A DNA stretch of 32,842 nt from the NCBI RefSeq assembly GCF_000611645.1, contig NW_014013380.1:1-32842 (forward strand). The letters run 5' to 3'. Position numbers and translations under genes: made by a program. Positions 1 to 10,773 of the stretch are shown here, piece after piece. The first letter of the stretch is position 1, and each line of letters opens with the position of its first letter. The DNA is from Monoraphidium neglectum. Lineage: Eukaryota > Chlorophyta > Chlorophyceae > Sphaeropleales > Selenastraceae. Below the pieces are notes generated by a model. It was not told where the DNA came from, did no database searches, and saw only the letters and a program-made list of their open reading frames with translations.

Positions 1-2
1 GC

Positions 3-818
3 GCGGGGGCGGGCGTGCTGATGGGGCGCGAGGTGACGGAGGATAAGCTGTACACACACGTGAGCCCCTACTGCTTTGACTGCTTTGACCGCTGCGGTGT
101 GATCCTGCAAGGTGCTCTCCGGAACAGCATCCATTTATGCAATGCAGGAATAACCCGTCGTCCCCCTTCTTGCACCCGATCCCCCGCGCTTCGAGCACCT
201 TTGGCATGTGTGCCCTGCGGCCCGCGCCCCCGCCCGCCACCACCGCACCCCATCTCACTCACCTCCCCCCCCTTCACACCAACCCTCGTCTCCGCGTTTA
301 TGCTGTCGCGACCGCCGCAGCTCTGCCACCTGCACCGGCTGGTTGATGCCCAGGGGGCGCTGGACGCGCTGCCAGACAGGGCACTGAGGGACCAGGCGGC
401 AAAGGAGGTCGGGCCCGCCACCATACAGGTGGGCCCTCGTCCAAAACAACCTGAACTAACAAGTGAACCACGCAGTGTGTCCTGCACTGTTGGGGCAGCA
501 GGGGGGCTCAGTGCGCCAGCATCTGGGCACGCTGTGCTCTGTGGCGCTGCGCCGTGCAGCAAAAAGCACGTTGACGCAGGACGCAGCACACCATCGCCAG
601 CGTTTTTTGATTGCCTTGGCAGTACCACCTGTGGACCCCGTTGCACCCACTCCACCACATCACATCAACACCACCAGGCCCTAGACGTGGCGGCCAAGGC
701 GGTGGGCGCGCTGCGCGACGCCAGCGGCTACCGCTGGGTCGACCTGCAGGGGCTCTTCGGGCGGCTGGGCAAAGGCGGCGCGGGGGCGGCAGCGGCCGCG
801 CGGGCGGGGCGGCGCTGA
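3..818 (+). CDS. 3' part of an unrecognised multi-exon gene
   Basis: Only the 3' end is in the window. The best model is exons 3-98, 321-428 and 678-818, ending in TGA at 816-818. All junctions are phase 0: donors gtgatc at 99 and gtgggc at 429, acceptors ending at 320 and 677. An alternative donor at 112 would put the next exon into a stop. The visible protein is about 110 residues. It runs from a segment with DKLYTH, through a Cys-rich stretch (CFDCFDRCG joined to LCHLH) and a helical Ala/Leu-rich stretch, to an Ala/Gly/Arg-rich tail. With this splice choice the cysteines read CxxC-x3-CxxC, which could bind metal, but that depends on the junction. I do not recognise the family. Codon choice is strongly GC-biased like the neighbouring genes, and a TGTAA signal follows 102 bases after the stop. 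Confidence 0.5.
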   Translation, partial: AGAGVLMGREVTEDKLYTHVSPYCFDCFDRCGVILQGALRNSIHLCNAGITRRPPSCTRSPALRAPLACVPCGPRPRPPPPHPISLTSPPFTPTLVSAFMLSRPPQLCHLHRLVDAQGALDALPDRALRDQAAKEVGPATIQVGPRPKQPELTSEPRSVSCTVGAAGGLSAPASGHAVLCGAAPCSKKHVDAGRSTPSPAFFDCLGSTTCGPRCTHSTTSHQHHQALDVAAKAVGALRDASGYRWVDLQGLFGRLGKGGAGAAAAARAGRR

Positions 819-919
819 CGGCTGCCAGGGGTGACGCACGCAGGCGTGCGCCCTTGGCAAGGAGGAGGCCTGAAGTTGTTATAGATGAAACCATTTGGCT
901 TGAATTGAGGGCTGAGTGT

Positions 920-924
920 TGTAA
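920..924 (+). terminator. TGTAA polyadenylation-type signal
   Basis: TGTAA lies 102 bases after the stop at 818. TGTAA is the usual poly(A) signal of chlorophyte green algae. The match is short and is supported only by position. Confidence 0.45.
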
Positions 925-1265
925 AAAGCCGCGGTTTTGAATCACGAATGATGCTGATAACGGAGTACTGGGCTGCGTGCGCATAGTCAGCAACATACAC
1001 AAAAGCGCAGCTGCGCCTCGAGCGACACTTGCGTTGGACGTGCACTTTGCGTCAGCGCGGGGCGGCCGCCTTGGGGAGCCGGGCTGTGCTGCTTTGGCTG
1101 GTCTGCAGGGCAGCATGCCTTCTGGAGGGCCGCTGCCCAATCTGAAGGGCCCGCTGATGACAATTTGTCAGGTTGGCCTGCGCCGGCGAGCTCCTCAAGG
1201 ATAGGCTGCCAACGTCTCCAGGCGCTGCGAGGGCTCAAGCCGCTGTAACGGTTGCTTTCTCCCAT

Positions 1266-1270
1266 TTACA
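1266..1270 (-). terminator. TGTAA polyadenylation-type signal
   Basis: TTACA on the + strand reads TGTAA on the minus strand, 180 bases past the stop of the LRR gene. It probably marks the 3' end of that transcript. Confidence 0.4.
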
Positions 1271-1449
1271 AAACGCAGATGACGGCACGCAAGCCCCGAG
1301 CCCTGTCGCAGACACGCATGACATCAGCCCCTGCCACCTGAAATGAGCGGCCCAAGGTTCAAAGTGGCCTGGATGTGAGAGCGTGATCTGCGTCCATCAC
1401 TGGCAAGGGCGGCCACCCGCACCTGCAGACACACAGCCGCGGCAAGCAC

Positions 1450-3306
1450 CTAGAATGACGCCAGGAACAGAGCCCCTCGAGCCTCAAGCTCACGGTAGAC
1501 AGGGAGAGCACGGGCCGCTTGCGCCACCTCGCCCATAAAGATATCAGGAAGCCTCAGGGCTTCCAGGCGCGTCAGCCACGGCGCCTTCGCCAGGCCGCGC
1601 ACGGCGAGCGTGCGTTTCGTCAACTGAAGCATGCAGCCCACGTCTAAGCGCCGCAGCGAGTGCAGCGGGGCGGCAGCCAAAGCAGCCCATGCCGCCGCGG
1701 CCTCCGCGTCGTCGCGCAAAGCGTAGAAACGAAGGGTCAGGCACGTCAAGTGCGGCAGCCATGGCGACTGCGCCAGCAGTCGCAAGATATCGACTGGCAA
1801 CATGCGCTGTCTGCCGTCTTTGGGGGATGGCTCTTCATCATCTGGCAGCACTGCACCGGCGTGCAACGCTTTGAGTGACGGCAGGGGCTCAGACTTGAGA
1901 GCCTCCAGCCAATGCTGTTGCTGTGACGTCACATTGATCTCGCCCGTCATCCCCAACTCCTCAACCCCCGCCATCCACGGCGCCGCCGCAAGCGTCGACA
2001 CTGCCTTAAAACATGTGATGTCCAACCACAGCGTGCGCAGCCGCGGCAGCTTCATCGCTGCCAGGTGAGGGGCAGGATCTTCGCCTGGCGCCCAGCGGAT
2101 GGAATGCAGCAAGAAGGTTTCTAGGGAGGGCAGCTCCACACCCCGCAGGCCGCAGGGCGCCACCGCATCACTCAAGACGGCCCGCTCGCGACCGGCCAGC
2201 GAGAGGTGCCGCAAGCTGGCGAACCGCGCCGGCCCCGCCATGAGCGCGTTGAGCGCCGCGCTGTAACCGTCGCCCTTAATTTGATCCAGAACGCAAGCCC
2301 TGAGGCCTGCTGGGCACCCGACGCCACACAGCAGCGCAATCGCTCCGACCCGCGTCGATCGACCGTAGAAGTACTGCAAGGGTGACGGAACAGGCGGTCA
2401 AGGAGGGTTTGTTGCAGTGACCATGAACAAATAACGCGGCGCGCCGCGGGACATGAAGGGTGCAGAGTAAGAAGCAAGCCATGGACAACCCTGAAGAGCG
2501 GGTTATTTGCGACCCCCGATGAGCCCAACGACAGCCGCATCGGTCCACACCTGCAGCTTCGGCCACGCTTGCCGCGACAGCGCCTGCTGCAGCGCGCGAT
2601 CGCCGCCCGGCCCGACGCCGCCATTGGGTAGCCACAGCACCCGTAGCTCCGGCAGGTGGCGGGCCGCCGAGTCGATGAGCGCCCCGAAGCCGACTGTGGG
2701 GTCCGCCTCCTCCTCCTCCTCTTCGTCGTCGGAAGGGATGTCCACGTGCACCTCGAGCGCCTCCAGGCGCGGGAACAGGGCCATGCACGCCGCCAGGTCA
2801 GCGAGGGCCTGGTACGTGTCTTTTTGGAAGTAGGCGCCCTCGTAGGGCGTGTAGATGACCAGAGAGGTTAGCTCCGAGAATCCCAGCCGCGGCAGCGCCG
2901 CTGCGAGCCCGGCGACGTCGAAGCCATAGCTGGCGCAGACGCGCAGGTCGCGGGCCATGGGGGCGAGGCGCGGCGCGGCTGCGACGAGCGCACCAAGGTC
3001 GCGTTCGGTGGGCGAAATCACGTGGACGCGGCGCGGCAAGGCGTCCACAAAAGCGCGGGCCGCGTGGCTGACGAGGCGGACAGTGCTGCGCATCGCTGCC
3101 GCACGCCGCCTCTCCATGTCCCTGCCTTCGCTGGACGGCCAGAAACCGACAGGAAAGAGCTGCCGATTTGCCAGGTCATCTCCCAGATCCCAGCTGCCAA
3201 AACATATTTTAGAGATATCATCGACAGCAGTGCCTGGCAGCTGGGTCTCTCCTGAAAAGGGCCAGAGCAGCGAGCAGCGCTGGTGCGCATCTAGCTGGTC
3301 AAACAT
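1450..3306 (-). CDS. Leucine-rich-repeat protein, probable two-exon gene
   Basis: Two open stretches lie in the same minus-strand frame, 3306-2503 and 2379-1450. The second has no ATG and begins right after a good acceptor (ccttgcag, exon from 2373). A phase-0 donor, CAG|GTGTGG, sits at 2550. The model 3306-2551 joined to 2373-1450 has a 177-base intron and gives about 559 residues. The N-terminal part has an F-box-tail-like segment (RLVSHAARAFVDALPRR) and an acidic run (DDEEEEEEAD). Both parts carry irregular LRRs such as LRHLSLAG, LPRLRTLWLDI, LPHLTCLTLRF, LHSLRRLDVG and LTRLEALRLPD. Similar LRR/F-box-like proteins are abundant in some chlorophytes, but no partner or substrate can be named. 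The start at 3306 is simply the first ATG in frame; a later Met just before RRRAAAM is possible. The alternative is a complete first gene ending at 2503 followed by a 5'-truncated paralogue. Confidence 0.65.
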
Positions 3307-4825
3307 AGCTCGCCGTGCCCGGGGTTGCCCGTTGTCCGTCGTGAAAATATGCTCATCTATAAGCGTGTTGAAAGCCTACTTGAGGACTCTGCACTCTCCC
3401 GGAATAGGCGACAATGCACGCAGATCACTTGGTGTGCCTTCTAAGTGGTACGTACTGTCAGGTGTTTTGAGTTCAAAATTTGCCTCAAAAAAGTTCGCAG
3501 AGACCGCCTGGTAGCTTGCCTGGTACCGGCACCGTAGCAAGCAGCAACACGTAACCGCAGCTCATCAGGCAGCTGCGCCTCCGCTGCTGCATGGCTTTAT
3601 CTCCGTCAACTTACGGCTGCCGCCTGTCAGGCCGCTTGTCGCATTTGGCTGCAGCATACTGGTGTTGCAAACGCAGCGTCAAGAAGGCACATGCAAGGTG
3701 CAGTCCAAAACGCACGGGGCATCACGCCACAGCTGCTCCGCTACAGTAATTTCGGTTGTTGTGACTGGGTGGGTGTCAATGACATCCCCGAGGCGACTGT
3801 TTACAAGCTTGTTCACGATTTCTTTTGCACTTTTGGTGTGCGCTGAGGGTTGTGGCATCCCCTGAGTGCTGTGCAGTTCCCTTGAAAAGCGATGCCCGCA
3901 TCCGCTTGCCTGCTTGTTACATCTTGCAGAGTGTGTCAGTCAGTAAAGACAACCAACTAGCATGGCAGCCCCTCAGGCCGCTGTCTGGCTGTGTTGTATG
4001 TGTGCTGGAAACAGGAAATTTGCATGTCGCTGGGCATGAGAGCCTTCGCGATGTCTGTCAGCTCTAGTGCATGGCGGCATCATTTCAGCGCCAATGCCCC
4101 AGTCTGACGTCACTGCACATGCTTCAACAGCCGCTGAGCATCCTTCGCACCTCCAAGCGCCGCCCCAAGCACCAAAAATTGGCCACAGCCAAGGCGACTT
4201 AGCCTATGAATGCAGCTCCCGCCTCGTCGCGGCTGGTGTGAGTCTAGCAAAACCATGAAGGCGCAAGCGTAGCTGATGGGACAGTTGTTGCTGAACGATC
4301 ATCAGCGGCACATGATGCAGTCAATCACGCAGCACCTCGTGCTCTGTGCTGGTTGCCATCGCGGGCGCCATGAGCTGTTGCCAACCAGTTGCTACCATCT
4401 GCGTTGCATAACTATGAAGGTCACAAGCAGGTGCCGGTGTCAATGCTCTGGAGGGACGCTCGGCGAAGCCAGTCAACGCATGGCACCTGGAATACACTGG
4501 CACCGAACCCGCTTCAATGACTTCAGTGCAGCATGGCATGCAAACTTCACCTATGCGTGTGAGAATGACTTGAATTGCGACATCTATCGGACATTTGTAG
4601 GCGGGCTGGGCGCAGGAAGGTGCCTTTGATCGCTCCCTCGGTGCATGATGAGTGCAAAGCATGCAGCGCGTCTGATGAGACCGCTCAAAGGCACAGCGTA
4701 GCAGGATAGCGATATAGCATGTTACGCTGTTGTCTTCCTTGAATACGGTGATCAACCTTTCCGTTGGTGTCGAGAGGTCTGATTCAATCGCCCAGCCTTC
4801 GTCACCGCGACGATCTTGGCTGCCA
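3307..4825. other. Divergent intergenic region
   Basis: About 1.5 kb separates the LRR gene start from the HAL3 start. Short open frames exist on both strands, but none shows family motifs, splice-consistent extension or the codon bias of the real exons. It must contain both promoters and 5' UTRs. I see no TATA box, tRNA or clear repeat that I can defend. Confidence 0.4.
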
Positions 4826-6804
4826 ATGGCGCTTGAGAGCGATCGATCTACAGAGTCAAATTTGAAAGCGCTGGCACTCGATGATGAGGAGCCGCCGCAG
4901 GGAGCTAGGCGCCGGCCGAGGGTGCTGCTGGGGCTGTCGGGTGCGCCGCAGTCGGCCATGATGTGGTTCTGCTGCTGCCCCGGCCACAATATACACCTTA
5001 CCGCCCAGGAAGATGCTCTTACCTGTTACAATGGTCAAGCAGTGGCAGCGTGCGCTATCCACCCTAGGGCTCGCCGCCCGACATCGCACCAACTCAGCCC
5101 CACGCCTCCCCTTCCCCCCCAGGCAGCGTCGCGACCATCAAAGCCCCCCTGCTGTGCCAGTGCCTCTGCGCGTTTGCTGACGTCAGGGTGGTGACCACGT
5201 CATCATCCAGGTACTTTGTGCAGGAGGCAGACCTACCAGAGGCGGTGCGGCCAGTGCTGGGGGTGAGCGGAGGAGGCGGCCACAGCACTGGTCTGTTGGG
5301 ACAAGCGGCTGGTTGGGACAAGCGGCTATGGGACCGCAGGGCGCAAGGGTTTGGGCTCGGGAGGAGCGGGGTTGAGGAGCCATTCGGCAGCGTCGCCGTC
5401 CGTTGCAGCGGTGCTGGTGCGATCAGGGGTGCAAAACAGTGTATTAGGAAGCGCTCAGCAGCCAGCTCGGCGCACGGATTGGCCCGGAGAATGGAGGCAG
5501 CGGCGCAGCGCGTTTCTGAGGCGCCCGAGGCAGTTGGCGTGCGGCTGCAGCAGGCTGGCGCTCGCGCTGCCATGTGCCCAGCCGCAGCATGCGCCGCCCG
5601 TCACCACTCGCTCATCGGCCCTTCATCCGCCACACACGTACGCGCGCTCAAACGCAGGACGACGACGAGTGGCGGCAGTGGAAGCAGGCGAGTGCCGCCC
5701 CCTGCCGCCCCATCGTCGCATCAGCAGCCGCAAAGGCGCTACGGGATAAAAAAACCAACCTGCTGGCTGGGCCGCATCCACGACTCCAATCCATACTCTT
5801 GTTTCGAGCGACAATGATACATGCGCCTGCCTCCAACCCACCAACCAGCCGCCCCTCCTCTCACGACGCACACACACACACACTCACACACACACATACA
5901 CACACACATACACACACACATACACACACACATAAACACACACACACATAAACACACACACATACACACACACATACACACACACTCTCTCTCTCTCTCA
6001 CACACATAATCCGAACCTGCAAAGGTGGGAGACCCAGTGGTCCACATTGAGCTGCGGCGCTGGGCCGACCTGCTGCTGATAGCACCCCTCTCCGCCAACA
6101 CGCTGGCCAAGGCGGCGGGCGGACTGTGCGACAACCTCCTGACGTGCGTCGTGCGCGCATGGGACTTCAGACGGCCGCTGCTGGTGGGCACGGCGCCTGC
6201 TGCGTGCCAGCGCCCGCCTGGGCCCGCGCCGCGCGATGGCCAGGGCGGGGCGAGGGGATGGCGAGGATGGGGCGGCGGCTACCCGCCAGCCTCTTGATGT
6301 ATTGCAGATGCCACAACCACCGTCGCACCGAGCTGCCCTCAGATGGCCGATCCTGTCCCTGCCGATGTGTCCACACCCCCGCACCCCACCCCTGGATCCC
6401 TGCCATGTCCCAAGGTCGCCCCTGCCATGAACACCTTTATGTGGGAGAGCCCCTTCACTAAACAGCACCTGGAGGTCCTGCAGAAGCTGGGGGCGCAGGT
6501 GGGCGGCCCTCAGGGGCCTGGGGCGGGTCCTGGCGGCGCAGGGCAGCGTTTCTGCTGCCGGCGCGTCTGGCTGCTGCGGCGGCAGCAGGGGCGGCGGCGG
6601 CAGTGGCGGCGCGGCAACGGCGACTGCGCTGAATGCAATTGATAGTCACCCAGGGCCGTCCCACGCAAAACTTCAACAGCATCGTCAGTTTTGCACTTGT
6701 CAGTTGGGACACACAGGGCACGCATACACATATACGCACGTGTACGTGTGCGCGTGCGCGCGTGCACACACACACACACTCACACACACACACACACACA
6801 CACA

Positions 6805-6838
<34 letters not shown>

Positions 6839-7126
6839 AACACAAACACACACACACACACAAACACACACACATACATGCAACACAAACACACACGCAC
6901 GGACATGCACATAAGCACACATTTGCCTGAACACATTCACGCATGCTCTTCTGCTCAGGTGATCCCGCCGGTGGGCAAGCGCCTGGCCTGCGGCGACGTA
7001 GGGCTGGGCGCCATGGCGGCCCCAGAAGACATCGCTGTGGCATGCATCGAGGCGATGGGGCGGCGGTACGGGGCCGGGGGCCGGCGGGACGACGAGGAGG
7101 CGGTGGCCGTGGTGCCCGCTGGGTGA
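4826..7126 (+). CDS. HAL3: Phosphopantothenoylcysteine decarboxylase (PPCDC/HAL3)
   Basis: This FMN enzyme decarboxylates 4'-phospho-N-pantothenoylcysteine to 4'-phosphopantetheine, the third step of coenzyme A synthesis. Exons are 4826-4940, 5123-5262, 5658-5687, 6025-6183, 6415-6498 and 6959-7126, giving 231 residues; plant HAL3 is about 210. Every junction keeps frame. Family residues are all present: SGSVATIKAP near the N-terminus, His102 in VVHIELRRWAD, PLSANTLAK and GGLCDNLLTC, Asn154 in PAMNTFMW, and Cys187 in the flexible flap LACGDVG. By family knowledge the His, Asn and Cys are catalytic. The ATG at 4826 has a strong context (gccaATGGCG) and is the only Met before the flavoprotein fold. 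Exon 3 is only 30 bases (DDDEWRQWKQ) and is followed by a GC donor (CAG|GCGAGT). Introns 3 and 5 hold CA microsatellites. No organelle targeting signal is evident, so the product is probably cytosolic. Confidence 0.95.
5296..5327. repeat. Short tandem duplication in HAL3 intron 2
   Basis: A 17-base unit beginning ttgggacaagcggct occurs twice in direct succession, with the second copy matching over its first 15 bases. It is probably a replication-slippage duplication with no visible function. Confidence 0.8.
5868..6007. repeat. CA microsatellite with a CT run in HAL3 intron 3
   Basis: A long CA array is interrupted by TA and AA steps and ends in a CT run only about 25 bases before the exon 4 acceptor (cctgcaaag). 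The CT run may serve as the polypyrimidine tract. Confidence 0.95.
6765..6894. repeat. CA/CT microsatellite in HAL3 intron 5
   Basis: CA repeats with an internal CT run and scattered AAA interruptions. The array lies within intron 5 (6499-6958), upstream of acceptor ctgctcag. Confidence 0.95.
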
Positions 7127-7431
7127 GGGTGGCGGCGGCCCCGCTGGGCTGCATGTGGCTGGTGAGGATACAGACAGACCGGCGGCTGGCTGGGCAAGTT
7201 GCGCCACTGCAAACACCTGTCACCCTTCGCATGTTTGAATTTGATTGTGCGGTCATGCTTCACGCTTATTGCTTCTCCCCCGCTGTGATTTGTGTATGAC
7301 AGCCCGAATACGGCTTTTGTTTGACCTCATTTGATGGCATTGCCAACACACTGCTGACGTTGCAATCTAGCTGGGCGGTGAATTTGGTTATTAATTGATT
7401 GCCATTTGTCACCCATCAGTCTGTTCGCCGA

Positions 7432-7436
7432 TGTAA
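7432..7436 (+). terminator. TGTAA polyadenylation-type signal
   Basis: TGTAA about 305 bases after the HAL3 stop. It is a candidate end of the HAL3 transcript. Confidence 0.45.
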
Positions 7437-7878
7437 GATGAATGGTGGTGTGATTCATGGCGACAGACAGGGGCCAGAAGGTGTGCTGTGAGGCGTGCGC
7501 CTGCCCCGCGCAAAGCTGGGCTGTTCGGCGCGCTGGCCACTTGCGCTCGCAATTCAGAGGAATACGCAGGTGTGGATGTGCGCCGGGGGTGCATCTGAAT
7601 TTCAGTCGCGGGGATTGACCGCTGACGTGGATGAGTGTACCAGAACGCTCCTGACGACCTGCAGGCCTCATTATGCTTTTATCTGCCAGCATTGATAAAT
7701 GCCGGCCAGCAATTGAGGGGACAAACCCTGAGCATCGCTACCATTGCAGGTAGCGGTTGCTTGTGTGGTGGCAGCCCAGGGCCAGGAGGCTGCCATAATC
7801 AGAGCCAAGTGTGGACCACTGCTACCACCACAGCCGTTTGCAGGGCAGCAATAATACTCAGTGCATGTTTGCCAGAAT

Positions 7879-7883
7879 TTACA
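7879..7883 (-). terminator. TGTAA polyadenylation-type signal
   Basis: TTACA on the + strand, 126 bases past the minus-strand stop at 8009. It is a candidate end of the dioxygenase transcript. Confidence 0.45.
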
Positions 7884-8008
7884 GCATGTTGAGCAGTCTG
7901 CACGACAACTTTGCAATCTGGGAAATTGAGAAACGCAGATTTGTGTTTGTCAATGGCACTGACCAGGGCGTCCCAGGTTGCATTTGCCACCAAAGTCGGC
8001 CGCTCAAA

Positions 8009-10732
8009 TCAACCCACACGCTGCTCGCCCGCCACTCGCGCCAGCTGCGCCTCCAGCAGCTGCTGCCGCAGCAGCTGTGCACGTGCCCTCATCGCCGCCT
8101 CATTCGCACCTAAGCTGGCCGTGGGCGCGGCAGCACCGATGGCGCGGCCGCTCCTCACTGCGCCAGGTACCAGCCTGGGGTCGTCCTGCTCGATCGCCGG
8201 CCTCTGGGGCCCCGCGGCCCCGTCCCGCGCCGCCGGCGCCGCAGCTGCCCTTGATACCGCGAGCGCCGGCGCCAGCTGCCGCGCCTGCTGGCCGCCGCTT
8301 ACTGGCGCTTGGGCCGCCGACGACCTGGCGGCGGCGGCGGCAGCAGCGGCGGCCGCGGCGGCAGGAGGGATGATGGACGGCACTGACGCAGGGATGCTGT
8401 CGGGGCCGTGCTCGCCGCAGAACAGCCCCTTGTTCACGTCGTAGCTGCAGATCGTGCCGGGCTCCAAGGTAATGCGCGTCCGAGGGACCTCGGCGATGTC
8501 GACGACGAGGTGCACGCGCTCCTCATCGCCAGTGTTGGCCACGCGGTGGGGCACCTGCACGCGTGGCCGCGATGCGGTTTGCAAGTGGATGGGCGCACAA
8601 AGGGGCAGCGCTCCCTTGATCACCGTGCGTCGACGGGGTCGAGGCAGCAGGGCAAGGTGAGGTGCGCAGAAAAGGCCAGGAAGAGGAGGGGAAGAAGGTG
8701 GATGGGGTGCTGAGCAGCGCTGCTCTAGCCTCAGCCCTGTTCAAATGATCGCTGGCCGTGCGGGTGGATGCGAGCAGAGAGGCTGCGGCGCGCACCTTGT
8801 TGTTGAGCTCGAATGCAAAGCCCTCGCCCGTGGGGACCTTGTAGCACACCTGCGGGATGAGCGCGTGATGGGGGTGCAGGCGCGCTGACAAACGCGTGTT
8901 GCGTTAAGCATTGAGTGATTTGAATCCCGATGACATGTATCCTTGCCCAAGCATCGTGCTGCTCCCTGCCGAGGATCATTCAATGGCATTCTGAGAGAAG
9001 TGCAGCACGCACACATCAGCGGTCCCAAGCAGCTGGCACTCAGCAAACACACACACACCACAATACCAGCAAACAGGATCCCCAAACAAATACAGCAACC
9101 CCATTTCCCGCCCAGCAGCTCCAGCACGCGAGCCCACCTGCTGCGTCTTGGCCTCGTCCTTGAAGGGGCACAGGTCAAAGTTCACGCCGGGGTTAGTCAT
9201 CAGCGGTATGTGCAGGCGGTGGGCATAGGTGGCATAGCCGCCGGTGTCCACGTGGATGCGGATGTCTGAGACCTTGGGCTTCATTAGGGCGAGCTGCAGG
9301 CGGATGATATTCGCCATGTCGGGCGCGCCTATCATCTGGTTTTTTTGCGGGGGGTGGACACGGGCGGGAAGCCAGATGGGGGCGGAGACAGGAAGGTAAG
9401 GGGCGGCAGTGAGGGATGGCGCAAGCTCCATACGGTCACATTGGTGGGCGTCAAGCACGCCTGGGTTGATGCGTTCCTCTTTGTCCTGCCCTGCAGCCAT
9501 GGTGGCGTTGCTTCTCCCAGCACTTGGGGTCGCTCATGGCGCGGGGCGTTGCGTATACATGATTGTGATACTGTGGGCCCAAACGGTTTCTAGGGACACG
9601 CCGCACCCATGAGTCCGCGCACCTCCTCAATCAGGGGCTCCAGCACCGCCGCGAACTTCTTGTACAGCGGGAATTCGAAGACCGGCCCCTCCCCGGACCC
9701 GGCGCTGAAGAGCAGCGTGATGCCCTGCACGCCTGGCTTGAACGCGTTCATGTTGGTGTCGCGGCCGCCCATCGCGGCGGAGTGGGTGGCCTGGTACTCG
9801 TGCGTCCAGACCTCGGGGGGCATCGAGGTCAGGAACTCCTTTGCCTCGGACACGTCGAGGTGCATAAGAGGTACCTGGGTTTGGGTGCATTTTGTTTGGC
9901 ATTTGTGGGGATTTCAGTAGAGAAGGTAGGGTTGACGGATGGGTCAGCTGAGTTGTGCAGCCAAAGCGGCCATCTTGGCCTTGCTCTGTAGGCAAGCATG
10001 GTCGCATGAGATGCCACGAGACTTATTATTGCAGCGATTTGCAGACGGCTTGCCAGGCAGCAGCCACGAAACACTCAAGCCCCCTCCAGCCGCTGCACCC
10101 GTGGCCACACGGCAGTGGGAGTTGTGGTGGCGTTCTCGTGGCCGCGTATCACCTGCAGGCCCCCCGTCCAGGGTGTGGGAGTCGCCTTGACTGCCACGTC
10201 CAGGAACGGCATGCCGTTGCTCCAGTAACCGCCAACCTGCGATCCATGATGTGCAGGTGGCATGCCAAGGTCGCCATGTGCGAGCGGGCCAGGCGCCATT
10301 CCATGAACGCCTTGGCATACTTGGGAATGGGTTGCTGGATCCAGGTAATGCTGACCTATGCAAAATTCAAGCATGGGGCAAAAGCCCAGGTGCGAGAACG
10401 GGTACCCTTTCTTGCATCCTCTGTTTTGTAAGGGATACGTTCCAGCTGTCGTTGAGGTCTCATCCTCAGGTATCACGCTGGCGCCCTTCTGGAGCGCCAC
10501 GGCCGTCAAATCCACGTGCCAAATCGTACCTTTGGCGAGTACCCCATCGCCTCCTGAGACTCGAGGGCGGCCGCAACCACCGCATCTGACTTGTCTGTGC
10601 GGTAGCTCTTGGCTCGCTTCGGCGTGTATGCTGCGCGGTAGGTGCTGTCCTCTGCCAAGTGGGGCGCACCGACGATGTTGAGCAGGCCGGCAGTGGGGAC
10701 CTGGGGACCAAGGTGTTTGTGTTTGTGTGCGT

Positions 10733-10773
<41 letters not shown>

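Larger units (their letters stand above)
819..1449. other. Convergent intergenic region
   Basis: This stretch separates the 3' ends of two convergent genes. It holds a TGTAA signal on each strand and otherwise no coding-like frame. It is less GC-rich than the flanking exons. Confidence 0.5.
7127..8008. other. Convergent intergenic region
   Basis: This region lies between the HAL3 stop and the stop of the minus-strand dioxygenase gene. It holds one TGTAA signal on each strand, at 7432 and 7883. The short open frames inside show no domain or splice support. Confidence 0.5.

Noticed and set aside
72..110. Resemblance of CFDCFDR-C-G to the Sac phosphoinositide phosphatase CX5R(T/S) loop
   Set aside because: The spacing fits, but the residue after Arg is Cys, the preceding R-T-N is absent, and no other Sac motif is seen in the adjacent exons.
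4276..4629. 117-residue plus-strand frame in the LRR/HAL3 intergenic region
   Set aside because: It lacks a recognisable domain and GC-biased codon use, and is in line with chance open frames of the region.
4321..4989. 222-residue open frame on the minus strand
   Set aside because: It overlaps HAL3 exon 1 antisense, shows no family motif and has no splice-supported extension.
5739..6191. Open frames encoding Cys-Val or His-Thr runs over the CA arrays
   Set aside because: They are translations of dinucleotide repeats in introns; the same pattern appears at every CA/GT array.
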